Assembly (NCBI GenBank): GCA_902783735.1 | Contig: CACZSE010000233.1 | Coordinates: forward strand, 1-10,253 | DNA length: 10,253 nucleotides | DNA from: an uncultured Lachnospiraceae bacterium | GTDB taxonomy: Bacteria; Bacillota; Clostridia; Lachnospirales; Lachnospiraceae | Direction: 5' to 3' | Shown here: piece after piece, positions 1-7,455 of the stretch | Numbering within the stretch: the first letter of the stretch is position 1 | Layout of the letters: each line of letters starts with the position of its first letter | The notes under the pieces: generated by a model | What the model saw: the letters and a program-made list of their open reading frames with translations, nothing else | Told to the model about the DNA's origin: nothing | The model's database searches: none | Translations under genes and position numbers: made by a program

Positions 1-1
1 A

Positions 2-601
2 ATAGTCAAAGAAGATGTTACAGATACATACAACATGATATCGGTAGACGGAGATACCTCTACGAACGATACATTACTTGTTATGGCAAACGGCATGGCC
101 CAAAATCCCGAGATAAAGATCGGAACACCGGAATATGAATTGTTTAAAGAGGCTATACACTATGTAAATGAAACACAGGCAAAAAGACTTGCCGGTGACG
201 GTGAGGGGGCAAAGGCACTGGTAGAGTGTCATGTTATAGGAGCAGCGACCAAGCAGGATGCCCGAATACTTGCCAAGTCCGTAATATGTTCCAGTCTTAC
301 AAAGGCTGCGATCTTTGGTCATGATGCGAACTGGGGAAGGATACTTTGTGCACTGGGATACTCCGGAGCTAAATTTGATCCCGAGGATATGGAGCTTTAC
401 TATGAAGCCGGTACAGATAAGATGCTCATATACAAAAACGGAGCAGATGCCGGATACAGCGAGGAAGAAGCCACGAAGATACTTTCACAAAGTGAGGTAA
501 GGATCATTGCGGATATGCACATGGGAAATGAAGAAGCCAGGGCATGGGGGTGTGATCTTACCTATGATTATGTTAAAATAAACGCTGACTACAGGTCTTA
601 A
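2..601 (+). CDS. argJ: Glutamate N-acetyltransferase / amino-acid acetyltransferase ArgJ, C-terminal part (5' end outside window)
   Basis: ArgJ moves the acetyl group from N-acetylornithine to glutamate, closing the cyclic arginine pathway in the cytoplasm; bifunctional forms can also use acetyl-CoA. About 199 residues are in view, read open from base 2, against roughly 390-410 for the family. The nucleophilic Thr and self-cleavage site that split ArgJ into alpha and beta chains lie upstream, so this is essentially the beta chain. Visible family signatures are [10 protein letters not shown] near the window start, the GHDANWGRI stretch in the middle, and the very typical C-terminus [10 protein letters not shown]. 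The ATG at 35 is internal, because the reading frame and the family sequence continue upstream of it. It is followed after 19 bases by argB, so argC is probably upstream (inference). Whether the enzyme is mono- or bifunctional cannot be told from this part. Confidence 0.96.
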   Translation: MVKEDVTDTYNMISVDGDTSTNDTLLVMANGMAQNPEIKIGTPEYELFKEAIHYVNETQAKRLAGDGEGAKALVECHVIGAATKQDARILAKSVICSSLTKAAIFGHDANWGRILCALGYSGAKFDPEDMELYYEAGTDKMLIYKNGADAGYSEEEATKILSQSEVRIIADMHMGNEEARAWGCDLTYDYVKINADYRS

Positions 602-607
602 AAGATT

Positions 608-611
608 GGAG
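608..611 (+). promoter_or_regulatory. Ribosome-binding site that fixes the argB start
   Basis: GGAG at 608-611 sits nine bases before the ATG at 621. An in-frame TTG at 606 would give a 15-base longer ORF, but it overlaps this site and has no good ribosome site of its own before it. The ATG at 621 is therefore the better argB start. Confidence 0.75.
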
Positions 612-620
612 AATATTGAA

Positions 621-1505
621 ATGGAAAAGAATCTCGACAAAGTTATGGAGAAGGCCGAAGTGCTTATAGAAGCTCTTCCCTACATTCAAAAGTTTAATCG
701 TAAGATAATAGTTGTTAAATATGGCGGCTCTGCAATGAGCAATGAGGAACTGCAGAAAAATGTAATAAAGGATGTTACTCTTCTTAAACTGGTAGGCTTT
801 AAACCCATCATAGTTCATGGGGGCGGAAAAGAGATAAGCAAGTGGGTAGCCAAGACCGGTAAGGAAGCTAAGTTTGTTAACGGTCTCAGAGTGACCGATG
901 AGGAAACAATGGAAATTGCCGAGATGGTACTTGGAAGAGTAAATAAAAACCTTGTCAGAATGGTAGAAGAACTTGGAGTAAAGGCTGTTGGCATTTCGGG
1001 CAAGGACGGCAAACTGTTAACCGTTGAGAAAAAATATTCGGATGGACAGGATATAGGCTTTGTTGGAAATGTGACAAAGGTGTCACCAAAGATCATATAT
1101 GACCTTTTGGAAAATGACTTTCTTCCTATCATCAGTCCTATCGGGCTTGGTGAGGATTACGAGACCTACAATATAAATGCCGATGATGCGGCATGTGCTA
1201 TAGCTAAAGCAGTAGGAGCCGATAAGCTGGTCTTCCTTACCGATATTGAAGGGCTTTATAAGGACATTAATGATAAGAACTCCTTTATTTCAAGAATAAC
1301 GGCCAAAGATGCGGACGGACTTATTGAAGAAGGCTTTATCGGAGGCGGAATGCTGCCGAAACTCAGCAATTGTACGGATGCGGTTAAGAACGGAGTCAAC
1401 AGAGTTCATATTCTTGACGGAAGGATACCTCATTGCCTTTTGTTGGAGATATTTACCAACCAGGGTGTTGGCACAGCGATCATTAAGGAAGGTGAAACAG
1501 CATGA
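621..1505 (+). CDS. argB: Acetylglutamate kinase
   Basis: ArgB phosphorylates N-acetyl-L-glutamate with ATP, the second step of arginine synthesis, in the cytoplasm. The protein is 294 residues, the usual length. Amino-acid kinase fold motifs are clear: KYGGSAM (33-39, with the ATP-contacting Lys33), VHGGGKEI (65-72), then [10 protein letters not shown] and LTDIEGLY, and a C-terminal GGGMLPK followed by [16 protein letters not shown]. The roughly 25-residue N-terminal helix before the first strand, containing [11 protein letters not shown], is the feature found in hexameric, arginine-inhibited kinases such as those of Thermotoga and Pseudomonas; E. coli ArgB lacks it. Feedback inhibition by arginine is thus likely, by inference. 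The stop codon overlaps the argD start by ATGA at 1502-1505, suggesting translational coupling. Confidence 0.97.
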   Translation: MEKNLDKVMEKAEVLIEALPYIQKFNRKIIVVKYGGSAMSNEELQKNVIKDVTLLKLVGFKPIIVHGGGKEISKWVAKTGKEAKFVNGLRVTDEETMEIAEMVLGRVNKNLVRMVEELGVKAVGISGKDGKLLTVEKKYSDGQDIGFVGNVTKVSPKIIYDLLENDFLPIISPIGLGEDYETYNINADDAACAIAKAVGADKLVFLTDIEGLYKDINDKNSFISRITAKDADGLIEEGFIGGGMLPKLSNCTDAVKNGVNRVHILDGRIPHCLLLEIFTNQGVGTAIIKEGETA

Positions 1506-2701
1506 ATACTTCAGAATATATAGAACAGGCCGAAAGCGGACTGCTCCATACATATAATCGTTATCCGATCGTTTTCGATCATGGTGACGGAGTCTATCTT
1601 TATGATATAGAAAATAAAAAATATCTTGATTTTGTAAGTGGTATAGGCGTATATGCTCTTGGATACAATGTGAAAGAGTACAATGATGCTTTGAAAGCGC
1701 AGATTGACAAGATATTGCATACATCAAACTACTATTACAGTGTTCCGCTGGTAAATGCAACAAAGAAGCTTACCAAATTTGCTCATATGGACAGAGTGTT
1801 TTTTACTAACAGCGGAGCGGAAGCTGTTGAAGGAGCGATAAAGGCGGCAATTAAATATGCCTACAATAAAGATGGGTCTCACGATCATGAGATCATAGCC
1901 ATGGATCATTCTTTTCACGGAAGAACCTGCGGCGCTTTGGCTGTTACGGGCAAGCAGGCATACAGGGAGGCATTTGAACCACTTATATGCGAGGTCAGGT
2001 TTGCGACTTACAATGATCTTGACAGTGTCAGGTCACTTATCAACAAAAAAACCTGTGCTGTCATAATGGAGACTGTCCAGGGAGAAGGCGGGATCTATCC
2101 CGGAACAAAGGAATTTATCGAAGGTGTCTCAAAACTCTGTAAAGAAAATGATATACTTCTTATCCTTGATGAGATACAGTGCGGAATGGGCAGGACAGGT
2201 TATGCTTATGCATGGCATGCGTATGATGTTCAGCCCGATATCATGACTACGGCTAAAGCAGTCGGCGGCGGAGTTCCTGTAGGAGCATTTTTGTTAACGC
2301 AAAAAGTTGCCGACAATTCTCTTATCGCAGGGGATCATGGTTCAACCTACGGAGGAAATCCGTTTGTATGCACCGCTATAGATAAAGTACTTGATTTGTT
2401 TGAGTCTGAACATATAATAGATAATGTGGGTGAAGTCGGAAATTACCTCTATGAAAAGCTTGATGAACTCTGCAAAGAATACGACTGCATGAAAGAACAT
2501 AGAGGAGTAGGCTGCATGCAGGGAATAGAATTTGACATTCCGGTGGCCGACATCATCAATAGTTGTTTGAAAAAGGGCCTGGTACTTATTAATGCAGGTA
2601 CCAATGTACTGCGTTTTTTACCGCCCCTTGTCATAAAAAAAGAGCATGTGGACGAGATGCTTACCATTCTTAAGGCAGCGTTGGATGAAACCATCGCCTG
2701 A
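1502..2701 (+). CDS. argD: Acetylornithine aminotransferase (class III PLP enzyme)
   Basis: ArgD transaminates N-acetylglutamate semialdehyde with glutamate to give N-acetylornithine, using pyridoxal phosphate. The length of 399 residues is normal for the family. The fold-type I, class III pattern is complete: the substrate-side DFVSGIGV (43-50), the phosphate-binding NSGAEAVE (103-110), HSFHGRT (136-142), the VQGEGG stretch (192-197), [12 protein letters not shown] (222-233) with Asp223 for the pyridine nitrogen, and the Schiff-base lysine K252 in [17 protein letters not shown] follows later. The start ATG at 1502 overlaps the end of argB. Ornithine aminotransferase or succinylornithine aminotransferase are close relatives, but the argJ-argB context decides for ArgD. 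Confidence 0.97.
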   Translation: MNTSEYIEQAESGLLHTYNRYPIVFDHGDGVYLYDIENKKYLDFVSGIGVYALGYNVKEYNDALKAQIDKILHTSNYYYSVPLVNATKKLTKFAHMDRVFFTNSGAEAVEGAIKAAIKYAYNKDGSHDHEIIAMDHSFHGRTCGALAVTGKQAYREAFEPLICEVRFATYNDLDSVRSLINKKTCAVIMETVQGEGGIYPGTKEFIEGVSKLCKENDILLILDEIQCGMGRTGYAYAWHAYDVQPDIMTTAKAVGGGVPVGAFLLTQKVADNSLIAGDHGSTYGGNPFVCTAIDKVLDLFESEHIIDNVGEVGNYLYEKLDELCKEYDCMKEHRGVGCMQGIEFDIPVADIINSCLKKGLVLINAGTNVLRFLPPLVIKKEHVDEMLTILKAALDETIA

Positions 2702-2721
2702 GATCGTAAACAGAGGTTTTT

Positions 2722-4224
2722 ATGAGTGTTACTAAAAGAGTTATAGCTGCTTTGCTTTGTATCTCCATGTTTGGATGGGCATGGTATGTGTCAAAGACAG
2801 AGCAGCCTTTGACTGTTAAGGAAGAAAAAGTTAATCCTGACAGTATTGTCATATGGTATACTGACGATTCACTGACAGATTTTATGGATGCCGCCTGTGT
2901 TGCATTCAATGAAATGTACGGAGTAAGGGTTTTGCCCAAGCTTCAATCCGGAGATGAATATCTGGAGCATATCAATGAGGCGTCAATAACCGATGAAGGC
3001 ATGCCCGATCTGTATGTTATCACAAATGATATGCTTGAAAGGGCGTATCTTGGAGGGTTGGCACAGGCAGTAGAGACAAATGTCGTAAATGAGAATCATT
3101 TCTCACCTGCAGCACTGCAGGCTGTAACTTATCGGGACCGGCCTGTCGCTTATCCGTTCTACTTTGAAACGAGTGCAATGCTCTATAACAGGTCATATTT
3201 ATATGATATGGCAAAAAACAGACTCATGGCAGATGAATCTAAGGAGCCTGATGAGGAGGGCTCAGCAGAAGAAGAGGAAATGTCGGAGGAAGAAAAGCAA
3301 AGGATAGAGGAAGAGGCCGGACTTACCGACGAAGAAAAGATAGAAAAACGTATTGAGGAATCGTTGCCTCAAACCTTTGATCAGTTGCTTGAATTCGCAA
3401 ATACCTATGATGCTCCGATGGAAGTTGAGACTGTATTCAAATGGGATGTAAAGGATATTTTCTACAATTATTTCTTTGTGGGGAATTATATCGATCTTGG
3501 CGGTAAAAACGGTGATGATTCTTCCATTCTGGATATATATAATATGGATGCCATAACCGCACTTACGCTTTATCAGGACATGAACCAGTTTTTTTCTTTT
3601 GATTATGAGGATATCTCATATGAGAGCGTATTGCAGGAATTCATAGAAGGAAAGATGGTATTTACCACTGCCACAACCGACGCTATACAAACCCTTGAAA
3701 ATGCCAAAAAAGATGGAACATTCAAGTATGATTATGGCGTCATGCGAATGCCGAAATTAAGTGATAATTTAACAACCAGAAGCATGTCGGTTACAAATAC
3801 AGTAGTTATCAACGGATATTCCAACAAAAAAGATAAGGCAGCTTCATTTGCAAAATTCCTTACAATATTTAAAGCAAATGAATTGTATGATAAGGTGGGA
3901 AAGATAAGTGCCTGCAATACCGTAAACTATGAGGACGGCAATATTACCGAATTTGTAAATGAGTATGCTGATTCGGTTCCTGTACCGAAGATGATGGCTA
4001 CATCAAACTATTGGCTTCAGGCGGAACTAACCTTTTCAAATATCTGGGCCGGTAAAAATGTTTCCGAACAGCTTAAACAGCTTTCGGAACAGATAAAAGA
4101 ACAGGTAACCGGAATGGAAATATCGGAAGATTACATAGATATGCCCAAGCAGGAGCAGGATGAGATCCAGTACTATGATGAGGAAGCCGAAAAAGAGGCG
4201 GCGCAGGAAGATGAAAAGGAATGA
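2722..4224 (+). CDS. MalE-type (family 1) extracellular solute-binding protein, membrane-anchored, with acidic insert
   Basis: This 500-residue protein resembles the substrate-binding subunit of carbohydrate-type ABC importers. Family traits are VIWYTDDSLTDFMDAACVAFNEM-like openings near residues 43-65, a PFYFETSAMLYNRSYLYD segment (about 151-168), and a late region with MVFTTATTD, a YGVMRMPKL stretch and AASFAKFLTIF. The N-terminus has a hydrophobic helix (about 7-23) after KR. Cys13 has Leu rather than Gly/Ala/Ser before it, so it is not a standard lipobox; an uncleaved signal anchor is most likely. Residues 171-213 are a highly charged insert with 22 Asp/Glu in 43, and the C-terminus is also acidic. 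It starts 20 bases after argD with an AGAGG site (2712-2716), so it is probably co-transcribed. No permease or ATPase gene is nearby, and the ligand is unknown. A non-transport role, such as sensing, is possible. Confidence 0.85.
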   Translation: MSVTKRVIAALLCISMFGWAWYVSKTEQPLTVKEEKVNPDSIVIWYTDDSLTDFMDAACVAFNEMYGVRVLPKLQSGDEYLEHINEASITDEGMPDLYVITNDMLERAYLGGLAQAVETNVVNENHFSPAALQAVTYRDRPVAYPFYFETSAMLYNRSYLYDMAKNRLMADESKEPDEEGSAEEEEMSEEEKQRIEEEAGLTDEEKIEKRIEESLPQTFDQLLEFANTYDAPMEVETVFKWDVKDIFYNYFFVGNYIDLGGKNGDDSSILDIYNMDAITALTLYQDMNQFFSFDYEDISYESVLQEFIEGKMVFTTATTDAIQTLENAKKDGTFKYDYGVMRMPKLSDNLTTRSMSVTNTVVINGYSNKKDKAASFAKFLTIFKANELYDKVGKISACNTVNYEDGNITEFVNEYADSVPVPKMMATSNYWLQAELTFSNIWAGKNVSEQLKQLSEQIKEQVTGMEISEDYIDMPKQEQDEIQYYDEEAEKEAAQEDEKE

Positions 4225-4254
4225 TATTTCTTTCATGCAGTATTTAAGTTTTAC

Positions 4255-4283
4255 TTGCAATTGATTCATGAGTCGTATATAAT
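4255..4283 (+). promoter_or_regulatory. Sigma-A-like promoter for comEA-comEC
   Basis: TTGCAA at 4255-4260 and a perfect TATAAT at 4278-4283 are separated by exactly 17 bases, close to the vegetative consensus. Transcription would begin near 4290 and leave a leader of about 48 bases before comEA. The heptamer ATCGTCC occurs at 4290-4296 and again at 4301-4307, one helical turn apart, right at and after the predicted start. Confidence 0.75.
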
Positions 4284-4304
4284 TCGGATATCGTCCTGAG
4301 ATCG

Positions 4305-4329
4305 TCCCTTTTGAGAAATCAAAAGAGGA
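4305..4329 (+). promoter_or_regulatory. Leader hairpin covering the comEA ribosome-binding site
   Basis: The arms CTTTTGA (4308-4314) and TCAAAAG (4319-4325) pair perfectly around the loop GAAA (4315-4318), a GNRA tetraloop. With A4326 bulged, three more pairs form (C4307-G4327, C4306-G4328, T4305-A4329). The putative ribosome site AGAGGA (4324-4329) is then wholly within the 3' arm, eight bases before the ATG at 4338. The pairing is read directly from the sequence; translational control is inferred. There is no T-run after it, so it is not a typical terminator. Confidence 0.55.
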
Positions 4330-4337
4330 ATGATCAA

Positions 4338-5042
4338 ATGAAAAAAACAAATAGTATATTTAATTACAATACATTTAACGGAGATAGGGTGAGATGTTTC
4401 ATGCTATCTTCGTTTTTTGTGTTTTTAACCATGCTTTCTTTTACAGGTTGCGGAGACGATAATGAGCTCATGATCGATGTTGCAAAAGAAGAGGACGGGC
4501 TTTTGTACAGCCCGGAAAATGAAACAGTTACACAGGTACCTGTCAATGCGGATATCACTTCGGGATCGGATGTCATAAATGATGGTCATAATACTGTGTT
4601 TGTGCATATTTGCGGAGCCGTTGTAAATGAAGGTGTTTATGAGCTTAATGAGGACAGCAGGATAACGGATGCTGTTGAGATGGCAGGAGGATTCAGCGAA
4701 GAAGCGTGTGGTGAGGCAGTAAATCTTGCCATGAAACTTGAGGATGAACAGTATATATACATACCAACAAGAGAAGAGGTCGAAAACGGTAAAGCCGGCG
4801 ACGTATCTGCCAAATACAATGATATGGCAGAGACTGACGACTCCGGTGGTAAGATCAATATAAATACGGCCGATGAGAATCTTCTGACCACGCTCACAGG
4901 CATAGGAAAGGTTAAAGCCGAGAATATCATAAGATATCGGGAGCAAAACGGCAAATTTGACACGATAGAAGATATTATGAAGGTTTCGGGTATAGGTCCT
5001 TCGGGATTTGAAAAGATCCGGGATAAGATAGAGGCAAGATGA
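4338..5042 (+). CDS. comEA: ComEA family DNA-binding competence protein, predicted lipoprotein
   Basis: ComEA is the cell-surface DNA receptor of natural transformation, handing double-stranded DNA to the ComEC channel. The 234-residue product has three parts. First is an N-terminal hydrophobic segment (about 20-36) ending in FTGC, with Cys38 as a likely lipidation site. Next, after a linker, is an SLBB domain (about 86-148; HICGAVVNEGVYEL). Last is the C-terminal helix-hairpin-helix DNA-binding domain (about 172-234; INTADENLL, then LTGIGKVKAENI and VSGIGPSGFEKI). The ATG at 4338 is chosen because AGAGGA lies eight bases before it; an upstream in-frame TTG at 4311 falls inside the leader hairpin. 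The stop overlaps the comEC start by ATGA (5039-5042). Most Firmicutes ComEA proteins have a transmembrane anchor, so the lipobox-like end is unusual. Phe at -3 makes the lipobox imperfect. Confidence 0.93.
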   Translation: MKKTNSIFNYNTFNGDRVRCFMLSSFFVFLTMLSFTGCGDDNELMIDVAKEEDGLLYSPENETVTQVPVNADITSGSDVINDGHNTVFVHICGAVVNEGVYELNEDSRITDAVEMAGGFSEEACGEAVNLAMKLEDEQYIYIPTREEVENGKAGDVSAKYNDMAETDDSGGKININTADENLLTTLTGIGKVKAENIIRYREQNGKFDTIEDIMKVSGIGPSGFEKIRDKIEAR

Positions 5043-7366
5043 GAGAAGAGATTCACCAATACGTCTATTCACTTGCTTCAAGGAAACTGCTGATATATAT
5101 GTTTATATTTTCTCTTGGAATGATCATTGCAGGAAAACTTATGATGACAGTGTCATCTGATTCTATACCGGACGTATCAAGATCGATCATCGGAAAAGTA
5201 TGTACGTTTCAAGGGAAGATATCGGCTTTGCAGGTAAAAGAAACCTATAGTGGAGAACAGCTGGTAGCGACAATAAAAGATGTTAAACTTTGTGATCCCG
5301 ATAAGACAGAGTATGAACGGGCTGTACACGGCGATGCAAATAAAAGAAAGATAACAACCTTTTATCAGAGCGTACAGGTCTGGTTTCCTGTATCGACACA
5401 GGTTAAGACGGGCCAATATGTGCGATTTGAGGGCAAGGTAAAAGAATTTGCGAGTGCCAGAAATGAAGGTCAGTTTGATACAAAGGTTTATTACAACAAC
5501 AGAGGATGTCTGTTTGCGGTAAAAGACGCTGTGCTTTTGAAGTATTCAAAGGAATACAGCAGACTTAAGCAAAGAGCGTTTGAAATAAGGACAATTTCGG
5601 CCAAGGAACTGGATGAGATATACGGACCTGAGGATGGCCCGATCTTAAAGGCCATGCTTTTGGGAATAAAAGGTGAGATAGATGAAGATATCCGGGAGTC
5701 CTTCCAAAAAAGCGGAGCGGCTCATATACTGGCTATCTCGGGCCTTCATATAAGCTTTATATGCATGATGCTCATAAAACTGATGCAGATATTGGGGATT
5801 AACAGATATATAAGGGTGGCAGCAGGGATGATATTCACTATCCTGTATGTCATGATGGTTGGAAGTACTCCGTCTGCGATAAGGGCTTGTGTCATGAGCA
5901 GCCTGTACCTGATATCGACTGTTATTAAAAGAAGTTACGATATTATGACTGCAATGTCCGCAGCGGCTTTCCTCATACTGATAACTAATCCGGGTTATCT
6001 GTATGACATCGGATTTCTTCTTTCTTTTGCAGCAGTATTCGGCGTTGGCTTCTATGCAAGATCTTTTATTCAAAACAGCTGTTATATCAAGAAGTTGCGT
6101 AAGCTGAGACAAAATGACACAATATCGGGTATTCTGCATAACCTTTTTGTAAAGTATGTATTGGATGGATTTGTTATATCGGGAATTATTTTTTTGACAA
6201 CGATGCCTGTCCTCTTGAGCAGTTATTATGAGGTTGCATTTTATTCTGTTATTCTCAATCTGGTCATAATCCCATTGATGTCCGTATTGTTGTGTTCAAG
6301 TATTCTGGGAATAGCATTGACTGAAACGGTCGGCGCACCCGGGAGGCTTTTTGTGCTTGTCGCAAAGGGGATTTTGTATATATACAAGACTTTGTGCGGA
6401 TTTATGGAAGAAACAGGAATTGGAAGAGGTAATCTGGGAAAACCGCATATATTGGCCAGTGTGCTGTTTTATCTGATATTGATGTTTTTTTGCCTTTACA
6501 GGGGAAAGCATAGCGTACAATTCAAGGTGGTCTCATTAATTTTGGCTTTGATCGTCATAAGCTTCCATATCCATAGTACTGCTTCGCTGCATATGCTGGA
6601 TGTAGGTCAGGGTGACGGTCTTGCTTTCTTTAACTCAAACGGACATGTAATTTTGTTTGACGGAGGAAGCAGTTCAAAAGAGAATATCGGAGAAGAGGTC
6701 ATCATTCCTTTTTTGAAATACCATGCGGTAAGTGAAGTTGAAGCCATATTCTTATCACACCCGGATAGTGATCATATAAATGGAATAGAACAGTTGGTGG
6801 AAAGATCGAAAAAGGAATGCATTATTATAAGGAAGATATTCGTATATAACGGTTTTCTTGCCTCGGATGATTATGCAAGACTACTTAAGCTTTGTGATAA
6901 GTCCAAAACAGCTGTGATCGGTATATGTGCCGGAGATGTTTTTACTGACGGAAAACTAAGGATAGAATGCCTTTATCCGCAAAAAGATGCTGAATTTACG
7001 GATGCCAATAATATGTCTCTGGTCTTAAGGGCGAAATATGAGGATTTTAGCATGTTAGAGACCGGAGATATTGAAGCCGGAGCGGAAAAAATGATCTTAG
7101 ATAAAGAGATAAGAGCGGATTGCCTTAAGGTAGCCCACCATGGATCGGAAAGTTCCACGACGGATGAGATGCTTTTAAAGACGGATCCGAAGATAGCGAT
7201 CATTTCGGCAGGTATTAACAACCGATACGGCCACCCGCACAAGGTGACCCTGGATAAGTTAAAAATGGGAGACAGAACGGTGTTGTGCACTGCGCAGACA
7301 GGTCAGATAAGTATAAACATAAAGAATAAGAGTAATATTAAGGTAGAGACATATATTCCCAGGTGA
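5039..7366 (+). CDS. comEC: ComEC/Rec2 family DNA internalization channel protein
   Basis: ComEC forms the inner-membrane channel through which single-stranded DNA enters during transformation. At 775 residues it is full length, close to the Bacillus subtilis protein. It has an N-terminal membrane segment (about 17-37) and a soluble OB-like/DUF4131 region (about 45-165). The multi-helix Competence domain follows (about 195-505), with the hallmark AHILAISGLHISFI. Last comes a C-terminal metallo-beta-lactamase-like domain from about 515: HMLDVGQGDG (518-527), HPDSDH (574-579, the HxDxDH form of the metal motif), a GD in LETGDIE, and AHHGS with His700-His701. The metal-site residues appear intact, so the proposed nuclease activity towards the non-transforming strand could be present. 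It is translationally coupled to comEA. The usual neighbour holA is not next to it here. No competence pilus or ComFA genes are in view, so functional transformation cannot be judged. Confidence 0.97.
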   Translation: MREEIHQYVYSLASRKLLIYMFIFSLGMIIAGKLMMTVSSDSIPDVSRSIIGKVCTFQGKISALQVKETYSGEQLVATIKDVKLCDPDKTEYERAVHGDANKRKITTFYQSVQVWFPVSTQVKTGQYVRFEGKVKEFASARNEGQFDTKVYYNNRGCLFAVKDAVLLKYSKEYSRLKQRAFEIRTISAKELDEIYGPEDGPILKAMLLGIKGEIDEDIRESFQKSGAAHILAISGLHISFICMMLIKLMQILGINRYIRVAAGMIFTILYVMMVGSTPSAIRACVMSSLYLISTVIKRSYDIMTAMSAAAFLILITNPGYLYDIGFLLSFAAVFGVGFYARSFIQNSCYIKKLRKLRQNDTISGILHNLFVKYVLDGFVISGIIFLTTMPVLLSSYYEVAFYSVILNLVIIPLMSVLLCSSILGIALTETVGAPGRLFVLVAKGILYIYKTLCGFMEETGIGRGNLGKPHILASVLFYLILMFFCLYRGKHSVQFKVVSLILALIVISFHIHSTASLHMLDVGQGDGLAFFNSNGHVILFDGGSSSKENIGEEVIIPFLKYHAVSEVEAIFLSHPDSDHINGIEQLVERSKKECIIIRKIFVYNGFLASDDYARLLKLCDKSKTAVIGICAGDVFTDGKLRIECLYPQKDAEFTDANNMSLVLRAKYEDFSMLETGDIEAGAEKMILDKEIRADCLKVAHHGSESSTTDEMLLKTDPKIAIISAGINNRYGHPHKVTLDKLKMGDRTVLCTAQTGQISINIKNKSNIKVETYIPR

Positions 7367-7372
7367 TATAAT
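7344..7372 (+). promoter_or_regulatory. Possible promoter for the reductase-trxB pair
   Basis: TATAAT at 7367-7372 follows the comEC stop directly. TAGAGA at 7344-7349, matching four of six -35 positions, lies 17 bases upstream and inside the end of comEC. The predicted start at about 7379 would place the next inverted repeat at the very 5' end of the mRNA. The -35 element is weak, so read-through from comEC is an alternative. Confidence 0.35.
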
Positions 7373-7381
7373 TAATTTGGC

Positions 7382-7409
7382 CCGATCATAAGTGGAATAG
7401 TGTGATCGG
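7382..7409 (+). repeat. Inverted repeat in the leader of the reductase gene
   Basis: CCGATCA (7382-7388) and TGATCGG (7403-7409) are perfect complements, 14 bases apart; a G-T and an A-T pair can extend the stem inward. No T-run follows, so a rho-independent terminator is unlikely. It could be an operator dyad or a 5' stabilising hairpin. Confidence 0.5.
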
Positions 7410-7427
7410 ACAGATATAAAGGCATAA

Positions 7428-7455
7428 TATATTTATATCGGGAGAGATAAATATG
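7428..7455 (+). promoter_or_regulatory. AU-only stem pairing the reductase start codon, ribosome site in loop
   Basis: ATATTTAT (7429-7436) and ATAAATAT (7447-7454) are perfect complements around a ten-base loop that holds GGGAGAG, the ribosome site. The ATG at 7453-7455 lies in the 3' arm, its G able to wobble with T7428. All Watson-Crick pairs are A-U, so the stem would be weak. In AT-rich sequence this could be chance. Confidence 0.3.

Noticed and set aside
606..620. TTG at 606 as the argB start
   Set aside because: It overlaps the GGAG that serves the ATG at 621, and the longer N-terminus adds nothing found in the family.
2734..2760. Lipobox at Cys13 of the solute-binding protein
   Set aside because: The residues before Cys are Ala-Leu-Leu, and Leu at -1 does not fit signal peptidase II.
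2697..4305. Shared 11-mer CCTGAGATCGT at 2697-2707 and 4295-4305, both just before genes
   Set aside because: A window of this size is expected to contain several 11-base matches by chance, and the first copy is partly argD coding sequence and stop codon.
4311..4337. TTG at 4311 as the comEA start
   Set aside because: It lies inside the leader hairpin without a ribosome site, while the ATG at 4338 has AGAGGA at correct spacing.
4425..5081. 218-codon minus-strand open frame opposite comEA
   Set aside because: It is an antisense shadow of a gene with clear domain motifs, and its translation shows no recognisable family.
7382..7409. Rho-independent terminator after comEC
   Set aside because: The dyad is followed by ACAGATAAA-like sequence rather than a T-run, and its loop is long.
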